DNA of 64,000 nucleotides, taken from the NCBI RefSeq assembly GCF_000426725.1, contig NZ_AUFX01000011.1, positions 1 through 64,000 on the forward strand. Reading direction: 5' to 3'. Below the pieces are notes generated by a model. It was not told the origin of the DNA and searched no databases. It worked only from the letters and a program-made list of their open reading frames with translations. Shown here piece by piece: positions 1 through 9,647 of the stretch; position 1 is the first letter of the stretch; the number at the start of each line of letters is the position of its first letter. The position numbers and the translations under genes were made by a program. This DNA comes from Sporocytophaga myxococcoides DSM 11118 (GTDB lineage Bacteria > Bacteroidota > Bacteroidia > Cytophagales > Cytophagaceae).

Positions 1-37
1 AAAAAAAAAACGATCTGTATAAATGTAGATCGTTTTT
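1..37. terminator. Bidirectional intrinsic terminator
   Basis: An 11-bp stem (positions 6-16 pair with 27-37) is flanked by A-runs on the left and T-runs on the right, so it works in both directions. On the minus strand it is followed by ten T residues and is the best candidate for ending the ahcY transcript. Confidence 0.7.
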
Positions 38-49
38 CATAAAATGTTT

Positions 50-87
50 AGGCTCGTATCAATTTGCTATTGATACGAGCCTTTTTT
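50..87 (+). terminator. Intrinsic terminator for a plus-strand gene left of the window
   Basis: A perfect 14-bp stem (50-63 with 69-82) with a 5-nt loop is followed by a T-run on the plus strand. It probably ends a plus-strand gene lying before position 1. It may also contribute to ending ahcY from the other side. Confidence 0.75.
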
Positions 88-102
88 GTTTATAATAATA
101 TT

Positions 103-1410
103 TTAGTATCTGTATTCGTCGGACTTGTAAGGCCCTTCTACTTTAACACCGATATAGTTAGCTTGGTCTGTTGACAAAGTATCTAATTCAACACCAATTT
201 TAGAAAGGTGCAAACGAGCTACTTTCTCATCCAGATGTTTAGGAAGTGTGTAAACTTTGTTTTCATAGTTAGAACCATTTGTCCAAAGTTCCAACTGTGC
301 TAATGTCTGGTTAGTGAAAGAGTTGGACATTACGAAAGACGGGTGACCAGTAGCGCATCCAAGGTTTACCAAACGGCCTTCAGCAAGAATTAGAATATCT
401 TTGCCTTTGATTGTATACTTGTCAACCTGAGGTTTGATCTCGATTTTAGACTTACCATGATTTGCGTTTAGCCAAGCCATATCAATTTCGTTATCGAAGT
501 GACCGATATTGCAAACGATAGCCTTATCTTTCATAGATTCAAAATGACGGCCAACGATAATATTAAAGTTACCTGTAGCTGTAACGATAATATCAGCACG
601 TTTCACAGCATCATCCATTTTCTTAACTTCATAACCATCCATAGCTGCCTGCAATGCACAGATCGGATCTATCTCTGTAACAATTACACGAGCACCTGCT
701 CCACGCAATGAAGCTGCAGAGCCTTTTCCTACATCACCATAACCAGCAACTACAGCAACTTTACCAGCCATCATCACATCTGTAGCACGACGGATAGAAT
801 CTACCAATGATTCTTTACATCCATATTTGTTGTCAAACTTAGATTTAGTAACTGAATCATTGATATTAATTGCAGGCAAAGGTAATTTACCTTTTTTCAC
901 ACGCTCATGTAAGCGTAATACTCCGGTAGTTGTTTCTTCTGATATACCTTTGATATTTGGTACTAATTCAGGATATCTATCAAGTACCATATTCGTCAAA
1001 TCTCCACCATCATCAAGGATCATGTTCAATGGCTTTCTGTCCTCCCCGAAGAACAATGTCTGCTCAATACACCAGTCAAATTCTTCTTCATTCATACCTT
1101 TCCAGGCATAAACAGAAACACCGGCAGCAGCAATAGCAGCAGCAGCGTGGTCCTGCGTAGAGAAGATATTACATGACGACCAGGTTACTTCAGCTCCTAA
1201 TTCAATCAATGTTTCAATTAATACAGCTGTCTGGATAGTCATGTGCAGACAACCTGCAATACGAGCTCCTTTTAATGGTTTAGAAGGGCCGAATTCTTTG
1301 CGAATTGACATCAGACCTGGCATCTCAGCTTCAGCTAAGCTAATTTCTTTTCTGCCCCAATCGGCCTGACCGATATCTTTTACTTTGTATTTTTCGAATG
1401 TTGCAATCAT
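103..1410 (-). CDS. ahcY: Adenosylhomocysteinase (S-adenosyl-L-homocysteine hydrolase)
   Basis: This cytosolic NAD-dependent enzyme of the activated methyl cycle hydrolyses S-adenosylhomocysteine to adenosine and homocysteine. The product matches the family along its whole length: [20 protein letters not shown] and PGLM near the N-terminus, a Rossmann NAD-binding segment [10 protein letters not shown] in the middle, and a C-terminus ending YKSDEYRY like the tyrosine-ending tail of the family. The frame is open to an ATG at 1500, but homologues begin a few residues before the KDI motif. I therefore start at the ATG at 1408-1410, giving 435 residues, the usual family length. No Shine-Dalgarno site is visible, as is common in Bacteroidota. 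It is monocistronic and lies against two terminators. Confidence 0.95.
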   Translation of the reverse strand: MIATFEKYKVKDIGQADWGRKEISLAEAEMPGLMSIRKEFGPSKPLKGARIAGCLHMTIQTAVLIETLIELGAEVTWSSCNIFSTQDHAAAAIAAAGVSVYAWKGMNEEEFDWCIEQTLFFGEDRKPLNMILDDGGDLTNMVLDRYPELVPNIKGISEETTTGVLRLHERVKKGKLPLPAININDSVTKSKFDNKYGCKESLVDSIRRATDVMMAGKVAVVAGYGDVGKGSAASLRGAGARVIVTEIDPICALQAAMDGYEVKKMDDAVKRADIIVTATGNFNIIVGRHFESMKDKAIVCNIGHFDNEIDMAWLNANHGKSKIEIKPQVDKYTIKGKDILILAEGRLVNLGCATGHPSFVMSNSFTNQTLAQLELWTNGSNYENKVYTLPKHLDEKVARLHLSKIGVELDTLSTDQANYIGVKVEGPYKSDEYRY

Positions 1411-1691
1411 AATATTAGTTGTTTTTAAAGATTTCATTTCAAACAGATGAAATTTTTCCATCTGATTACTAAATTCTTTACTTGCAATAATTAAATACAA
1501 AGCTAGGTCCTTTAGAATTTATTACCTAACAATCCAGCAAACTTAGAATAAACGTCTATATAAATATAAAATAAAGAAAATTTATCTAAATCAGCATGTC
1601 AAATTTCAATTTTATAGAATATTTTTCTAGTGATAATTTCAGAAAATGAGATTCTTGATTTTAGTGTGATGGTTCTTTATTATGTTTTGCT

Positions 1692-2204
1692 TTAATGTCT
1701 ACCTATTGACTTTTTATATTCATGGTTCAAAATTATTCCATTGAATATATTCCATTGAAAAATAGCTAATCCTATTAATAATCCTTCTCTTCCAATCAGC
1801 GCATATGGTAAAAATGCTAATCCACTCAATAATGCTGTTACAATAATTTGCATAACGGAGATATCTCTTTTTAGGATTACCTTAGTAATTATTAAGTACA
1901 GTGATGAACCAAATATACCTGCAACTATAGTGATGTACTTAATTCCTCCCTCCCCACTAAATAGCCATACACTGCAATGATAAATCAAAACTGATAAAAT
2001 AAGATGAACTAAAATCTTATTATCGCCATTCAACTTATAGTAAGTTGTTACTAAAGGAAATGTCAGACCTGGCAAGAACATCATAACAGAAATAAATAGC
2101 ATTTTTAATCCTTCGTTAAAGTCAACAGACCAGGAAAAAATAAAATAAATGATTCCGGTTGTTAAAGAATTTATTAGTGGTTTGTTTCGATTGTAAAACT
2201 CCAT
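1692..2204 (-). CDS. Hypothetical six-helix integral membrane protein
   Basis: A 170-residue protein with about six hydrophobic segments, beginning around residues 13, 35, 66, 89, 118 and 143, with short polar loops and a basic C-terminal tail (HEYKKSIGRH). I do not recognise a family. It is most likely an inner-membrane protein of unknown role. It stands alone: the nearest genes lie about 280 nt downstream (ahcY, same strand) and 450 nt upstream (opposite strand). Hydrophobicity and normal codon use make it a likely real gene, but no function can be given. Confidence 0.6.
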   Translation of the reverse strand: MEFYNRNKPLINSLTTGIIYFIFSWSVDFNEGLKMLFISVMMFLPGLTFPLVTTYYKLNGDNKILVHLILSVLIYHCSVWLFSGEGGIKYITIVAGIFGSSLYLIITKVILKRDISVMQIIVTALLSGLAFLPYALIGREGLLIGLAIFQWNIFNGIILNHEYKKSIGRH

Positions 2205-2657
2205 TATTGTCGTACTATTTCTGCCAAGAACTCTTATATGAAGTAAGCATAATTGATTAAATCAAAAAAATAAAATATTCTTTCATGATCCCCAATGTAC
2301 AAAAAAACTTCTACTTTCTTATTGCTAAATAGGTCTCTATAAAATTAATGTTAAGTCTCATCAGCAGCAATAAATCATTGTACTCATATTCCAAATGTGT
2401 TGTTCACGTTTGAATTATTCATTTGTATACGGTTTACATCTAAAAACCAAATACATGAAAGAAAAATACTCAACAAACGAAACAACAGTTTCTATACTTT
2501 CTGAATCAGCATTTTTGATATATAATTATATAACAAAGCATCATTATCATTCGCCCCTAATCCATCCTTCCTTAAATTTATAATCAGAAATCATTAAGTT
2601 ACTATTTGTATCTGAAGTTCTATTCTTCAATAATTTACTATAATAACATTCCAAGAA
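2205..2657. other. Intergenic region, no supported gene
   Basis: This 453-nt AT-rich gap lies between divergent genes. A 62-codon open frame at 2395-2583 has no family resemblance and no convincing start context, so I do not call it. Promoters for both neighbours must lie here, but I could not find a clear TAnnTTTG box. Confidence 0.5.
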
Positions 2658-3632
2658 ATGAAAAAAAAACTCTTAACTTTTGCTGCTATTGCTGCTATTA
2701 CTCAAATCCAGGCACAATCTTCATCAACAGGAACAGGCATGTGTCCAGGAGGCTTTACTGAAGATTTCTCAAATACTAAAAACTATTCCAATCCAGAAGG
2801 CCTTGGAGGGCTTAATTGGTGGGAGTATGATAAAGGTCCATTTTATACCATTGCAAGAAATCCCAACAATAAGACATTAGATGTTAAGCTTAACATTTTA
2901 GCCAAACGATATGAGCCAATGGGAGTGTCATTTGGAGACAAAACAATAAATGGAATAAAAACCAAATACACATTAGACTTTACTAAAGATTTTTCATATG
3001 AACTTACAATAAAAAACAATACTTCCACTACCATTATTGTAAGGCTTGCAGCTGTTGATATTGCTGGCAGACAACTATCATTAAATGGGATTCCTAAATC
3101 AGCAGATGCTTGGAAATCTGGCATTGAGATTAAAATTGAATCCGGACAAACAGGTATATTGGGAGAAAATTCAATAAACAGCTCTGGTTCGGAAAATCTT
3201 GGTACATTTACCAATTGCTCTGATGTGCGCTGGAATAATGGTGTGGCAACTATTCTTACTGATTTTGATTATACCAAAGTAACGGGATTTAATATCACTG
3301 TTATTGATGGAATAAACAATCCACCAAAAGCTGTAACAGGTATGATAGAAATTCACCACATAACCATAGGTAATACTTCATGTCTATCCAACATTACTAC
3401 TGAAATTCCTTTTGAAACAACAAATAATTCTTCACTATCGGTTTTCCCAAATCCCGTTACCAATGGCACTATCTATTTTAATGAGGTGATAGAAGAAATC
3501 TATGTCTATGATATGTTAGGACAATTAGTAAAAACCGAAAATAATACAAACAACGTATTTGTAGGAACTCTAAGGAAGGGTATCTACAATCTTAGTACTT
3601 CTATGGGAAATACTGTATTTATTATTCCCTGA
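2658..3632 (+). CDS. Secreted protein with T9SS type A sorting domain, unknown function
   Basis: A 324-residue exported protein. Residues 1-20 form a signal peptide (basic MKKK, hydrophobic core, cleavage near IQA-QSS). The central 25-245 region is rich in beta-strand-like segments and Asn/Thr and contains two or three Cys; I recognise no catalytic domain. The last ~70 residues are a typical T9SS (Por) sorting domain: LSVFPNPVTNG, then IYVYDMLGQLV, then LRKGIYNLS. The protein is therefore predicted to cross the outer membrane by the type IX system and be released or attached at the surface. It could be an adhesin or substrate-binding protein. A terminator follows immediately. Confidence 0.8.
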   Translation: MKKKLLTFAAIAAITQIQAQSSSTGTGMCPGGFTEDFSNTKNYSNPEGLGGLNWWEYDKGPFYTIARNPNNKTLDVKLNILAKRYEPMGVSFGDKTINGIKTKYTLDFTKDFSYELTIKNNTSTTIIVRLAAVDIAGRQLSLNGIPKSADAWKSGIEIKIESGQTGILGENSINSSGSENLGTFTNCSDVRWNNGVATILTDFDYTKVTGFNITVIDGINNPPKAVTGMIEIHHITIGNTSCLSNITTEIPFETTNNSSLSVFPNPVTNGTIYFNEVIEEIYVYDMLGQLVKTENNTNNVFVGTLRKGIYNLSTSMGNTVFIIP

Positions 3633-3668
3633 TCCGTTTTTCTTACATATGATCAGGTTTTCATTTTT
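3628..3668 (+). terminator. Intrinsic terminator after the T9SS protein
   Basis: A 7-bp stem CCTGATC/GATCAGG with a long loop begins at the stop codon and is followed by a T-rich tract (ttttcattttt). Confidence 0.55.
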
Positions 3669-3947
3669 ATTGCACAAGATTAAATGTAGGAAACTATATT
3701 CTTCCTATGGTTGATCTTTAATCATTAAGAGCTTGTATCTAATAAACAAAAATCCAATTGAGAGTTAATTTCTAAAAAGGCATTAGCTTTTTTAATGGCC
3801 CCTAAGACGTATGATTTCTTTAGACATAATACTTACACAGTTTTCGTTTCACGCTCTAGCATATACTACAACAAAAGGCTTACACTCAGAGGTTTTTCCT
3901 ATGAACATAAGCCTTTATAACTTAAAATGTTGACTTGTATAATCAAT
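3669..3947. other. Intergenic region between convergent genes
   Basis: No coding frame is supported. The only structure seen is a 9-bp inverted repeat, AAAGGCTTA (3874-3882) with TAAGCCTTT (3908-3916). It lies just downstream of the PspC gene on the minus strand and may be a weak transcription end, though it lacks a strong T-run. Confidence 0.4.
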
Positions 3948-5990
3948 CTACATTTCAACCGTTTTTCTATTTCTCTTTCTCCAATGCCTTCCTTTATGAC
4001 AGTCTGCATCGATTTCCTTGTTGCTTTCTTTATCTATTAACTTCCCATTCTCCTGCATTGTATAATCAACATCAGCTTTCCAGCAGACACCTTTCCTACC
4101 TTTAAAACTAAATTTTCTACCTCCTTTACTTTTATCATTCATTACGACAGCCGGTGTTAACTTACCCTTGACAGATTCATCAAGACGGATCTTTTTTCCT
4201 ACTGGTACAAGAATATTTACTACAACTGTTTGCCCTCGCCATTTGTCATTTTTAGAAATTGAAAACCCATTTGCAAGGTCCAACATACTGTCTTTTATTT
4301 CCACTTTGTATTGTAGTTTTTCAGCTCTATCTATCGCAGCATCTTTAGTAGAACCAAAGCTGTAGGTTCTTACAGAAACATGGTACAAGGAATCTAAACT
4401 TTTATCAATATTAAAATTTACCCAGGATAATTTTAAAGTATCAGAAGAAAGATCAAAACCTTGCCCTTCATAGTCCTGGTCGTGATCATAATCATTTTCA
4501 TCCTCATCCATCACCCAGCTGAAATTGCCTCCATAATATAATTTTGGATCTGATACAGTCAGCGTTAATTTATTAATATCTGGTTTTACATTAGCAACAG
4601 AGGTCTCTGTTGTACCTTCATATTCGCGAAACTCTCTTGCCATGCTGATTCCAAATAAAACCAAGGAAACCCATCCTGCAATCCACTGTATTCCGAATAT
4701 CCACCCTAAATAAGAATGACGGGAACGTATACCCATAATACGTCTTATAAGCCATGTTATTAAACCAATAAGAGGTATTAGCACTAAAAAATTTAAAGCA
4801 CCTAAAGCAAAAAATTTCTGCCAGTCATCTGTCCATAAGAAGTTATTGACAGGCCACCAGGCGAAACCACCGATAGCTACTCCTGCAAGGGATACAATCA
4901 GACATAATACAATCATGCTGACAATAAACAAAAGGAATACCTTTACAAGTGTACCAATCGCATGAAAAAAACCTGAACGGTTCTGCCTCATGGTTTGATT
5001 CACTTCAGAGGTAAATGATTGTCCTCTTGTATCTGCATATTTCTTTGCTTTATCACGTAAGTCTTGCGCAGAGCCTTTCACCTCTTCTCCCCATTCACGT
5101 ACCCTTTCCTTCATATTTTGTGCAATCTTGTTGACATCTATCTTTTCCCCACGCATTTCCATTTTCTCGTAATCTGTTTTTGCCTCAGGTAAAACAATCC
5201 ATAAGATGCAATAAGCCAATATAAAAGTGCTGCCGGCAGAACCGAAAAAGAAACCAGGAAAAAACGGGAAACTTAAACTCCAGAAAATTCCTCTTATAAG
5301 GGTTATAAATATTCCGATAATAAGCGGCGCTGCAAAGATAAGTCTGAATATTTTTGTTTCCTGTCCGAAATAAGCAGCAAGTCCTCCTGCAACACCTGCA
5401 ATCATTTTATCATCAGGATTTCGGTACAACCTCTTTGTTATTGGATTTTCAAGACTTTTAGAAGGTAATATTATCCATAGGAGAATATATATAAATACTC
5501 CAAAACCAAATCCGCTGATGGTAACAATTACAAATAATATTCTTACGATGGCTGGATCCATACCAAAGTATTCAGCGATTCCACTGCACACTCCTCCAAG
5601 AAATTTATCATTTGCATCCCGATACAAACGTCCCTTTTTTCTTCCTGCAGAATCAGATGCTTTAGTATTAGTATAAGAATATTCTGTGTTTTGCTTTGCT
5701 GATCCTGCTTCATACTCATTCGCTTCCTCTGCTGCAAAATCTTGAGGTCTGCCCATATGCAAGGCTATTTCCTCTATATGTGCATCGGTAATAGCAGCAG
5801 CTCCTTTACGAATCTTGTCATTCATCAACTCTGCTATTCTACTCTCTATATCGTTTATTATTTCATCCGCCCCTTCTTCCTTGGCGAAATATTGACGAAG
5901 ACTATCAATGTAAGCTTTAAGTTTTTCATAAGCCGTATCTTCAATCATTATCACCCTTCCACTGAGATTTATGTTGATGATCTTTTTCAT
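3948..5990 (-). CDS. Tandem PspC-domain envelope-stress membrane protein
   Basis: A 680-residue membrane protein. The N-terminal ~100 residues form the usual cytosolic lead-in (KKIININLSGRV, then DTAYEKLKAYIDSL). Two PspC domains follow: RLYRDANDKFLGGVCSGIAE at about 120-175 and a second copy starting RLYRNPDDKMIAGVAGGLA at about 185-275. After a charged stretch come two to four transmembrane segments and a large C-terminal region likely facing the periplasm, with an acidic cluster (DEDENDYDHDQDYEG) and a basic tail (RHWRKRNRKT). PspC proteins sense or protect membrane integrity. The gene lies 49 nt downstream of a PadR-type regulator in the same direction, a pairing common in Bacteroidota, so the two are probably an autoregulated operon. 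Confidence 0.85.
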   Translation of the reverse strand: MKKIININLSGRVIMIEDTAYEKLKAYIDSLRQYFAKEEGADEIINDIESRIAELMNDKIRKGAAAITDAHIEEIALHMGRPQDFAAEEANEYEAGSAKQNTEYSYTNTKASDSAGRKKGRLYRDANDKFLGGVCSGIAEYFGMDPAIVRILFVIVTISGFGFGVFIYILLWIILPSKSLENPITKRLYRNPDDKMIAGVAGGLAAYFGQETKIFRLIFAAPLIIGIFITLIRGIFWSLSFPFFPGFFFGSAGSTFILAYCILWIVLPEAKTDYEKMEMRGEKIDVNKIAQNMKERVREWGEEVKGSAQDLRDKAKKYADTRGQSFTSEVNQTMRQNRSGFFHAIGTLVKVFLLFIVSMIVLCLIVSLAGVAIGGFAWWPVNNFLWTDDWQKFFALGALNFLVLIPLIGLITWLIRRIMGIRSRHSYLGWIFGIQWIAGWVSLVLFGISMAREFREYEGTTETSVANVKPDINKLTLTVSDPKLYYGGNFSWVMDEDENDYDHDQDYEGQGFDLSSDTLKLSWVNFNIDKSLDSLYHVSVRTYSFGSTKDAAIDRAEKLQYKVEIKDSMLDLANGFSISKNDKWRGQTVVVNILVPVGKKIRLDESVKGKLTPAVVMNDKSKGGRKFSFKGRKGVCWKADVDYTMQENGKLIDKESNKEIDADCHKGRHWRKRNRKTVEM

Positions 5991-6039
5991 ATCTGACTTC
6001 TTTTGGTTGAAAATGCCCGATTATTCCAGGACATTGTTA

Positions 6040-6384
6040 TTAGTTTAATGATGTGTTTGGTTTATTAGTCAAGGCATTGACGCCGTTTGACAATTCATTC
6101 CAGGTTTGCTCCAACTCTTTATAAAAGCTTTCTCCCTTTTCAGTGAGAGAAAAGTATTTGCGCGGTGGCCCTGAGGTGCTTTCTACCCATCTGTAGGTAA
6201 GCATATCTGCATTTTTCAATCTGGTAAGTAAAGGATAAAGCGTGCCTTCCAGAATTTGCAAATTTGCTGCCTTCATTTCTTCTACAATATCACTGGGATA
6301 TGCTTCCCCTCTTCGAATTATTGAAAGAATGCAGAATTCTAAAATCCCTTTCCGCATCTGACTCTGCGTATTCTCAATATTCAT
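6040..6384 (-). CDS. PadR-family transcriptional regulator
   Basis: A 114-residue winged-helix repressor. It shows the PadR signature: LEFCILSIIRRGEAYPSDIV, then LEGTLYPLLTRLKNADMLTY and GPPRKYFSLTEKGESF, followed by a short C-terminal dimerisation helix. It is the first gene of a probable two-gene operon with the PspC membrane protein. The expected role is repression of this operon in response to membrane stress or a ligand; that role is inferred from the family pairing. Confidence 0.9.
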   Translation of the reverse strand: MNIENTQSQMRKGILEFCILSIIRRGEAYPSDIVEEMKAANLQILEGTLYPLLTRLKNADMLTYRWVESTSGPPRKYFSLTEKGESFYKELEQTWNELSNGVNALTNKPNTSLN

Positions 6385-6650
6385 AATATCCGTTTGGTTT
6401 TATGACAACTATATAAACTCAAAGGTAAAACTTATTAAGTACTATACAATACATAGTACCTTATTTTTTAAGGTAATGTTTTATAAAAGGTAACATAAAA
6501 ACAATAACACACTAAAGATCAATACATTTAATTAAAATATAACTGGTATAATTGTGTCAGGACTGTCTTGTCCCCAAATACCTCTTTCTAAAAAATGTTG
6601 CAAAAGAAAAATTTATATTGTTTTTTATCTGAAAGAACAATCGAAATGCA

Positions 6651-6874
6651 ATGTATAACGGAATGATTTTCGGAATTTTTCTGATTGCCTTATTTGGTAG
6701 AGGTTCCTAGTTGAATTTGTAAAAGAGAATCAGGAAACGTTTGAAGATAGCATAAGTCTTAATATGGGTCAAATATTAAGTATTCCTCTCGTTCTTACTG
6801 GCTTTTATGTTTTATATTATAGCTTTATAAAAGAGAAAGAAGGTCAACATTCAAAGATGATGAGAATGCAGTGA
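6651..6874 (+). pseudogene. lgt: Decayed 3' fragment of prolipoprotein diacylglyceryl transferase
   Basis: In two reading frames this stretch encodes the last part of Lgt, the membrane enzyme that adds diacylglycerol to lipoproteins. From 6651 it reads YNGMIFGIFLIALFG. After a frame change near 6697-6703 it reads RFLVEFVKENQETFEDS, then LNMGQILSIPLVLTGFYVLY, ending at TGA 6872-6874. The RF-x-x-EF-x-KENQ and NMGQ-LSIP signatures are typical of the C-terminus of Bacteroidota Lgt. The rest of the gene is absent, so this is a relic; a working copy should exist elsewhere. The remainder of the 6385-6905 gap holds no supported feature. Confidence 0.65.
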
Positions 6875-6905
6875 CAACATGAATTAGAGATTTAAATTAA
6901 ACTAT

Positions 6906-7559
6906 TCAAAATGAACTTTCATTCTTATCTCGGAGTTGAGTTTGATTAGCAGGCACATGAATTCCAAGTTTAAGTAATGCGGAATGCAATTCTCCTATTA
7001 ATGTATTTTTTCGTTCGGGCATTACACATAAAGTGTTAACATTGATAAATACCCCTACTCTATTAATAAGGTCTGTTGGTAGTGGCTTAATCTGAGCAAT
7101 CATTTGTTTATCCGATTCACTCCAGTTTTTTACTACATACAAATAACTCATAGGATTATCCAGAATAGACTGTTTGTCAGTTTTAGGCATCTTCCAATTA
7201 AGGCTATCTCCATACCGAATAATTCTGGCTTTTATATATGCTATCAATTCCTCATTTCTTTTTTGAGTTAATTTAATGCGCTTTTTTGTCCAGGTATTTT
7301 CAAAGGAAAGTTCAACTTTATATGTATTGGTAGCCGAAGTATCTGATAGCCTCAAAGGACTAAGATCATATCTTCCACATAATTCCATTGTGTCTGTAAA
7401 CTCAAGTATGATTTTATCAGAACTACTATTAATCCTCCATGATTGAGATAAATCAAGGCTCATTACTTTATTTTTCAGATCTTCTATATCCTTCTGGGCA
7501 AAGGAATATTGGAAAGATATAAATATTACTAAGAGAGGTAAAAAAATATTAGATTTCAT
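6906..7559 (-). CDS. Hypothetical exported protein
   Basis: A 217-residue protein with a clear signal peptide (MKSNIFLPLLVIFISFQYSFAQ, cleavage around residue 22). The mature part is mixed alpha/beta with many charged residues and has no motif I recognise. The ~90 residues after the signal (LDLSQSWRINSSSDKIILEF and onward) suggest a beta-sheet domain. It is a single gene, probably periplasmic or secreted by the general pathway, and lacks a T9SS tail. Confidence 0.6.
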   Translation of the reverse strand: MKSNIFLPLLVIFISFQYSFAQKDIEDLKNKVMSLDLSQSWRINSSSDKIILEFTDTMELCGRYDLSPLRLSDTSATNTYKVELSFENTWTKKRIKLTQKRNEELIAYIKARIIRYGDSLNWKMPKTDKQSILDNPMSYLYVVKNWSESDKQMIAQIKPLPTDLINRVGVFINVNTLCVMPERKNTLIGELHSALLKLGIHVPANQTQLRDKNESSF

Positions 7560-7777
7560 ATCAATTATGATTCTGGCTTAATACGAATATAGCAAGCATT
7601 CCTTTCAACTTCATTCATATCAGCTACTTTTTTAATCATCACTTCATCCCAGATTAAACATCTAACAGTCAAACCATTTAAATCTGGTAATTTCTTACTA
7701 AAAGTAATTTTTCCCTAACCTCGATAAACAATCATTAAACTCCTTATGTTCTTTTTTAACATTCATAAAGCAAATCA

Positions 7778-8857
7778 ATGAAGAAAAAGAAATTGTATTT
7801 GAAGATCGGTGTAATAATGCTTGGCTTATTGATAGCACTTAGATTATCACTTCCCTACATTGTTTTAAGATATGTGAATAATATGCTTTCTGAACTTAAC
7901 GGATATAAAGGGCACGTAAATGATATTGACATACATCTTATAAGAGGTGCTTATACGATTCACCATCTCAACATAGAAAAGACAGAAGGCAAATCATACG
8001 TACCGTTTTTCCTTGCTGAAAAAACCGATCTTTCAGTACAATGGAAAGCCATATTTAAAGGAGCATTCGTCGGAGAAGTAATTATAAATAATTGTGCTCT
8101 TAACTTTGTAAACGGAGGCAAAGGAGCCAGTCAGGATGGAGGAAATAATGACTGGAGGGAGCCTGTAAAGAAATTATTTCCATTAAAAATTAACCGTCTT
8201 GAAGTGTTAAATGGTGAAATCCATTACAGAGATTATTCCGAAAGTCCTGATATCAATTTATACTTGCAGTCTGTACATGCAGTTGCCAATAATCTTACCA
8301 ATAGCGAAAAGTTATCAAAGACAATGGTGGCTGATATAGTATCTACAGGCAAAGCGATGAAAACAGGTACATTCAAATTTAACTTGCAATTTGATCCTTA
8401 CGCAGAAAGTCCATATTTTAACATGGATGCTAAAATGGAAAAACTTCCTGCAACTGAACTGAACAATTTCTTTAAAGCCTATGGTAAGTTTGACGTTCAG
8501 GACGGTACTGTTGGTCTATACATAGAAGCTGCAGCCAAAGACGGAGGTATTAAAGGATATGTAAAGCCCCTCATTGAAAACCTTAATGTACTGAAGCCGA
8601 AAGAAGAAAAGCTAGGACCTATTCGATTTCTATATGAGGCAGCTATTGAAGGACTGGGCGAGATATTCAAAAATCATCCTAAAGATCGGATAGCAACCAA
8701 AGTTCCATTTTCAGGACAATTGGACAATCCTAAAATTCAGGTTTGGACAGTTGTAACCAATCTCATCAGCAATGCATTTATTAAAGTGTTACTGCCCAAT
8801 ATAGACAATACCATCAATATGAAAGATACCGAGAAACCTAAGAAAAAGAAAGATTAA
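7778..8857 (+). CDS. DUF748 / AsmA-like membrane-anchored protein
   Basis: A 359-residue protein with one N-terminal transmembrane anchor (about residues 8-30) and a long beta-rich periplasmic part. The order LNGYKGHVNDIDIHLIRGAY, then INNCALNFVNGG, INRLEVLNGEIHYRDY and later FGKFDVQDG-like strands fits the DUF748 family, related to AsmA-type proteins that bridge or organise the outer envelope. The C-terminus is highly basic (EKPKKKKD). It is probably involved in envelope or lipid homeostasis, inferred from the superfamily. It is followed by the DUF4126 gene 114 nt downstream. Confidence 0.75.
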   Translation: MKKKKLYLKIGVIMLGLLIALRLSLPYIVLRYVNNMLSELNGYKGHVNDIDIHLIRGAYTIHHLNIEKTEGKSYVPFFLAEKTDLSVQWKAIFKGAFVGEVIINNCALNFVNGGKGASQDGGNNDWREPVKKLFPLKINRLEVLNGEIHYRDYSESPDINLYLQSVHAVANNLTNSEKLSKTMVADIVSTGKAMKTGTFKFNLQFDPYAESPYFNMDAKMEKLPATELNNFFKAYGKFDVQDGTVGLYIEAAAKDGGIKGYVKPLIENLNVLKPKEEKLGPIRFLYEAAIEGLGEIFKNHPKDRIATKVPFSGQLDNPKIQVWTVVTNLISNAFIKVLLPNIDNTINMKDTEKPKKKKD

Positions 8858-8960
8858 ATTATTTATCAAAACGACAAATGTCCCTTAGGAAAACTATAAT
8901 TTTTTGGCTCATGTTAGATAGAATATAGAATAGAATAAATGAATTGATAATATATCAGCT

Positions 8961-8968
8961 AAGGAGGT
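8961..8968 (+). promoter_or_regulatory. Consensus Shine-Dalgarno site
   Basis: AAGGAGGT lies 4 nt before the ATG at 8972. Strong Shine-Dalgarno sequences are rare in Bacteroidota and none is seen before most genes here, so this one is notable. It fixes the start of the DUF4126 gene. Confidence 0.7.
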
Positions 8969-8971
8969 CTT

Positions 8972-9454
8972 ATGAAAAGGAATAGAAAAAAAGCTATAAA
9001 ACTAGCTTTGGGACTGGGTGCAATTGCAGGAATGAGAGCTACATTTGCCCCATCTCTTGCATCACAATTTTTGAATAACAATTCATTCAAATCTCTTTCT
9101 AAATCTAACCTGAAATTTATTCAACTACCTATAAGTAATCTTATTACAAAAATATTAAGTACAGGAGAAATTGTAGGAGATAAACTACCAGTGGCACCTA
9201 ACAGAACATCTGCCCCCCAATTGATCACAAGAATTATTTCCGGAGCATTGGTAGGAGCTACTATTTTCCAAGCCTATAAGCAGAAAAGAATAACCGGACT
9301 AGTGCTCGGAGGCTTATCCGCATTGACAATGACCTATGCAAGCTTTTATGTCCGGAAATATTTTGCAAATGCGTATAAAATTGAAGATGCTATACTTGGA
9401 GGTATTGAAGATACGATTGCTATAGGTACAGGAATCGGACTAATTAAGACATAG
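8972..9454 (+). CDS. DUF4126 family small membrane protein
   Basis: A 160-residue hydrophobic protein. The features GLGAIAGMRATFAPSLASQ at the N-terminus, EIVGDKLPVAPNRTSAPQL in the middle, and RIISGALVGATIF followed by EDAILGGIEDTIAIGTGIGL at the end match the DUF4126 pattern (G-x-R, D-K-L-P-x-x-P-x-R-T). Function is unknown; it is probably an inner-membrane protein with three or four helices. It has its own strong ribosome binding site. It may be cotranscribed with the DUF748 gene, but the 114-nt gap leaves this open. Confidence 0.75.
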   Translation: MKRNRKKAIKLALGLGAIAGMRATFAPSLASQFLNNNSFKSLSKSNLKFIQLPISNLITKILSTGEIVGDKLPVAPNRTSAPQLITRIISGALVGATIFQAYKQKRITGLVLGGLSALTMTYASFYVRKYFANAYKIEDAILGGIEDTIAIGTGIGLIKT

Positions 9455-9647
9455 GGCAGCATCCCTATTCTTCTTTATAATTCAGTTTTCAAAAAGTTTT
9501 TTAAATCTTATTTTTTTTAGAAATTCACAAACGAATTTATAATCAGGCCATTTATTAATTCCGTTTTAATTTTAGTTAAATAAATTTACCGTTTCAACCA
9601 TAATTTCGTTACTGTTGAAATAAAGTAATTCAACCGGTTTAAAAAGC

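Noticed and set aside
1501-1691. Possible SAM/SAH riboswitch upstream of ahcY
   Set aside because: The leader is AT-rich and shows no conserved riboswitch core or strong helices.
2395-2583. 62-codon open frame in the intergenic region
   Set aside because: No family resemblance, irregular composition and no promoter or ribosome-site support; likely chance.
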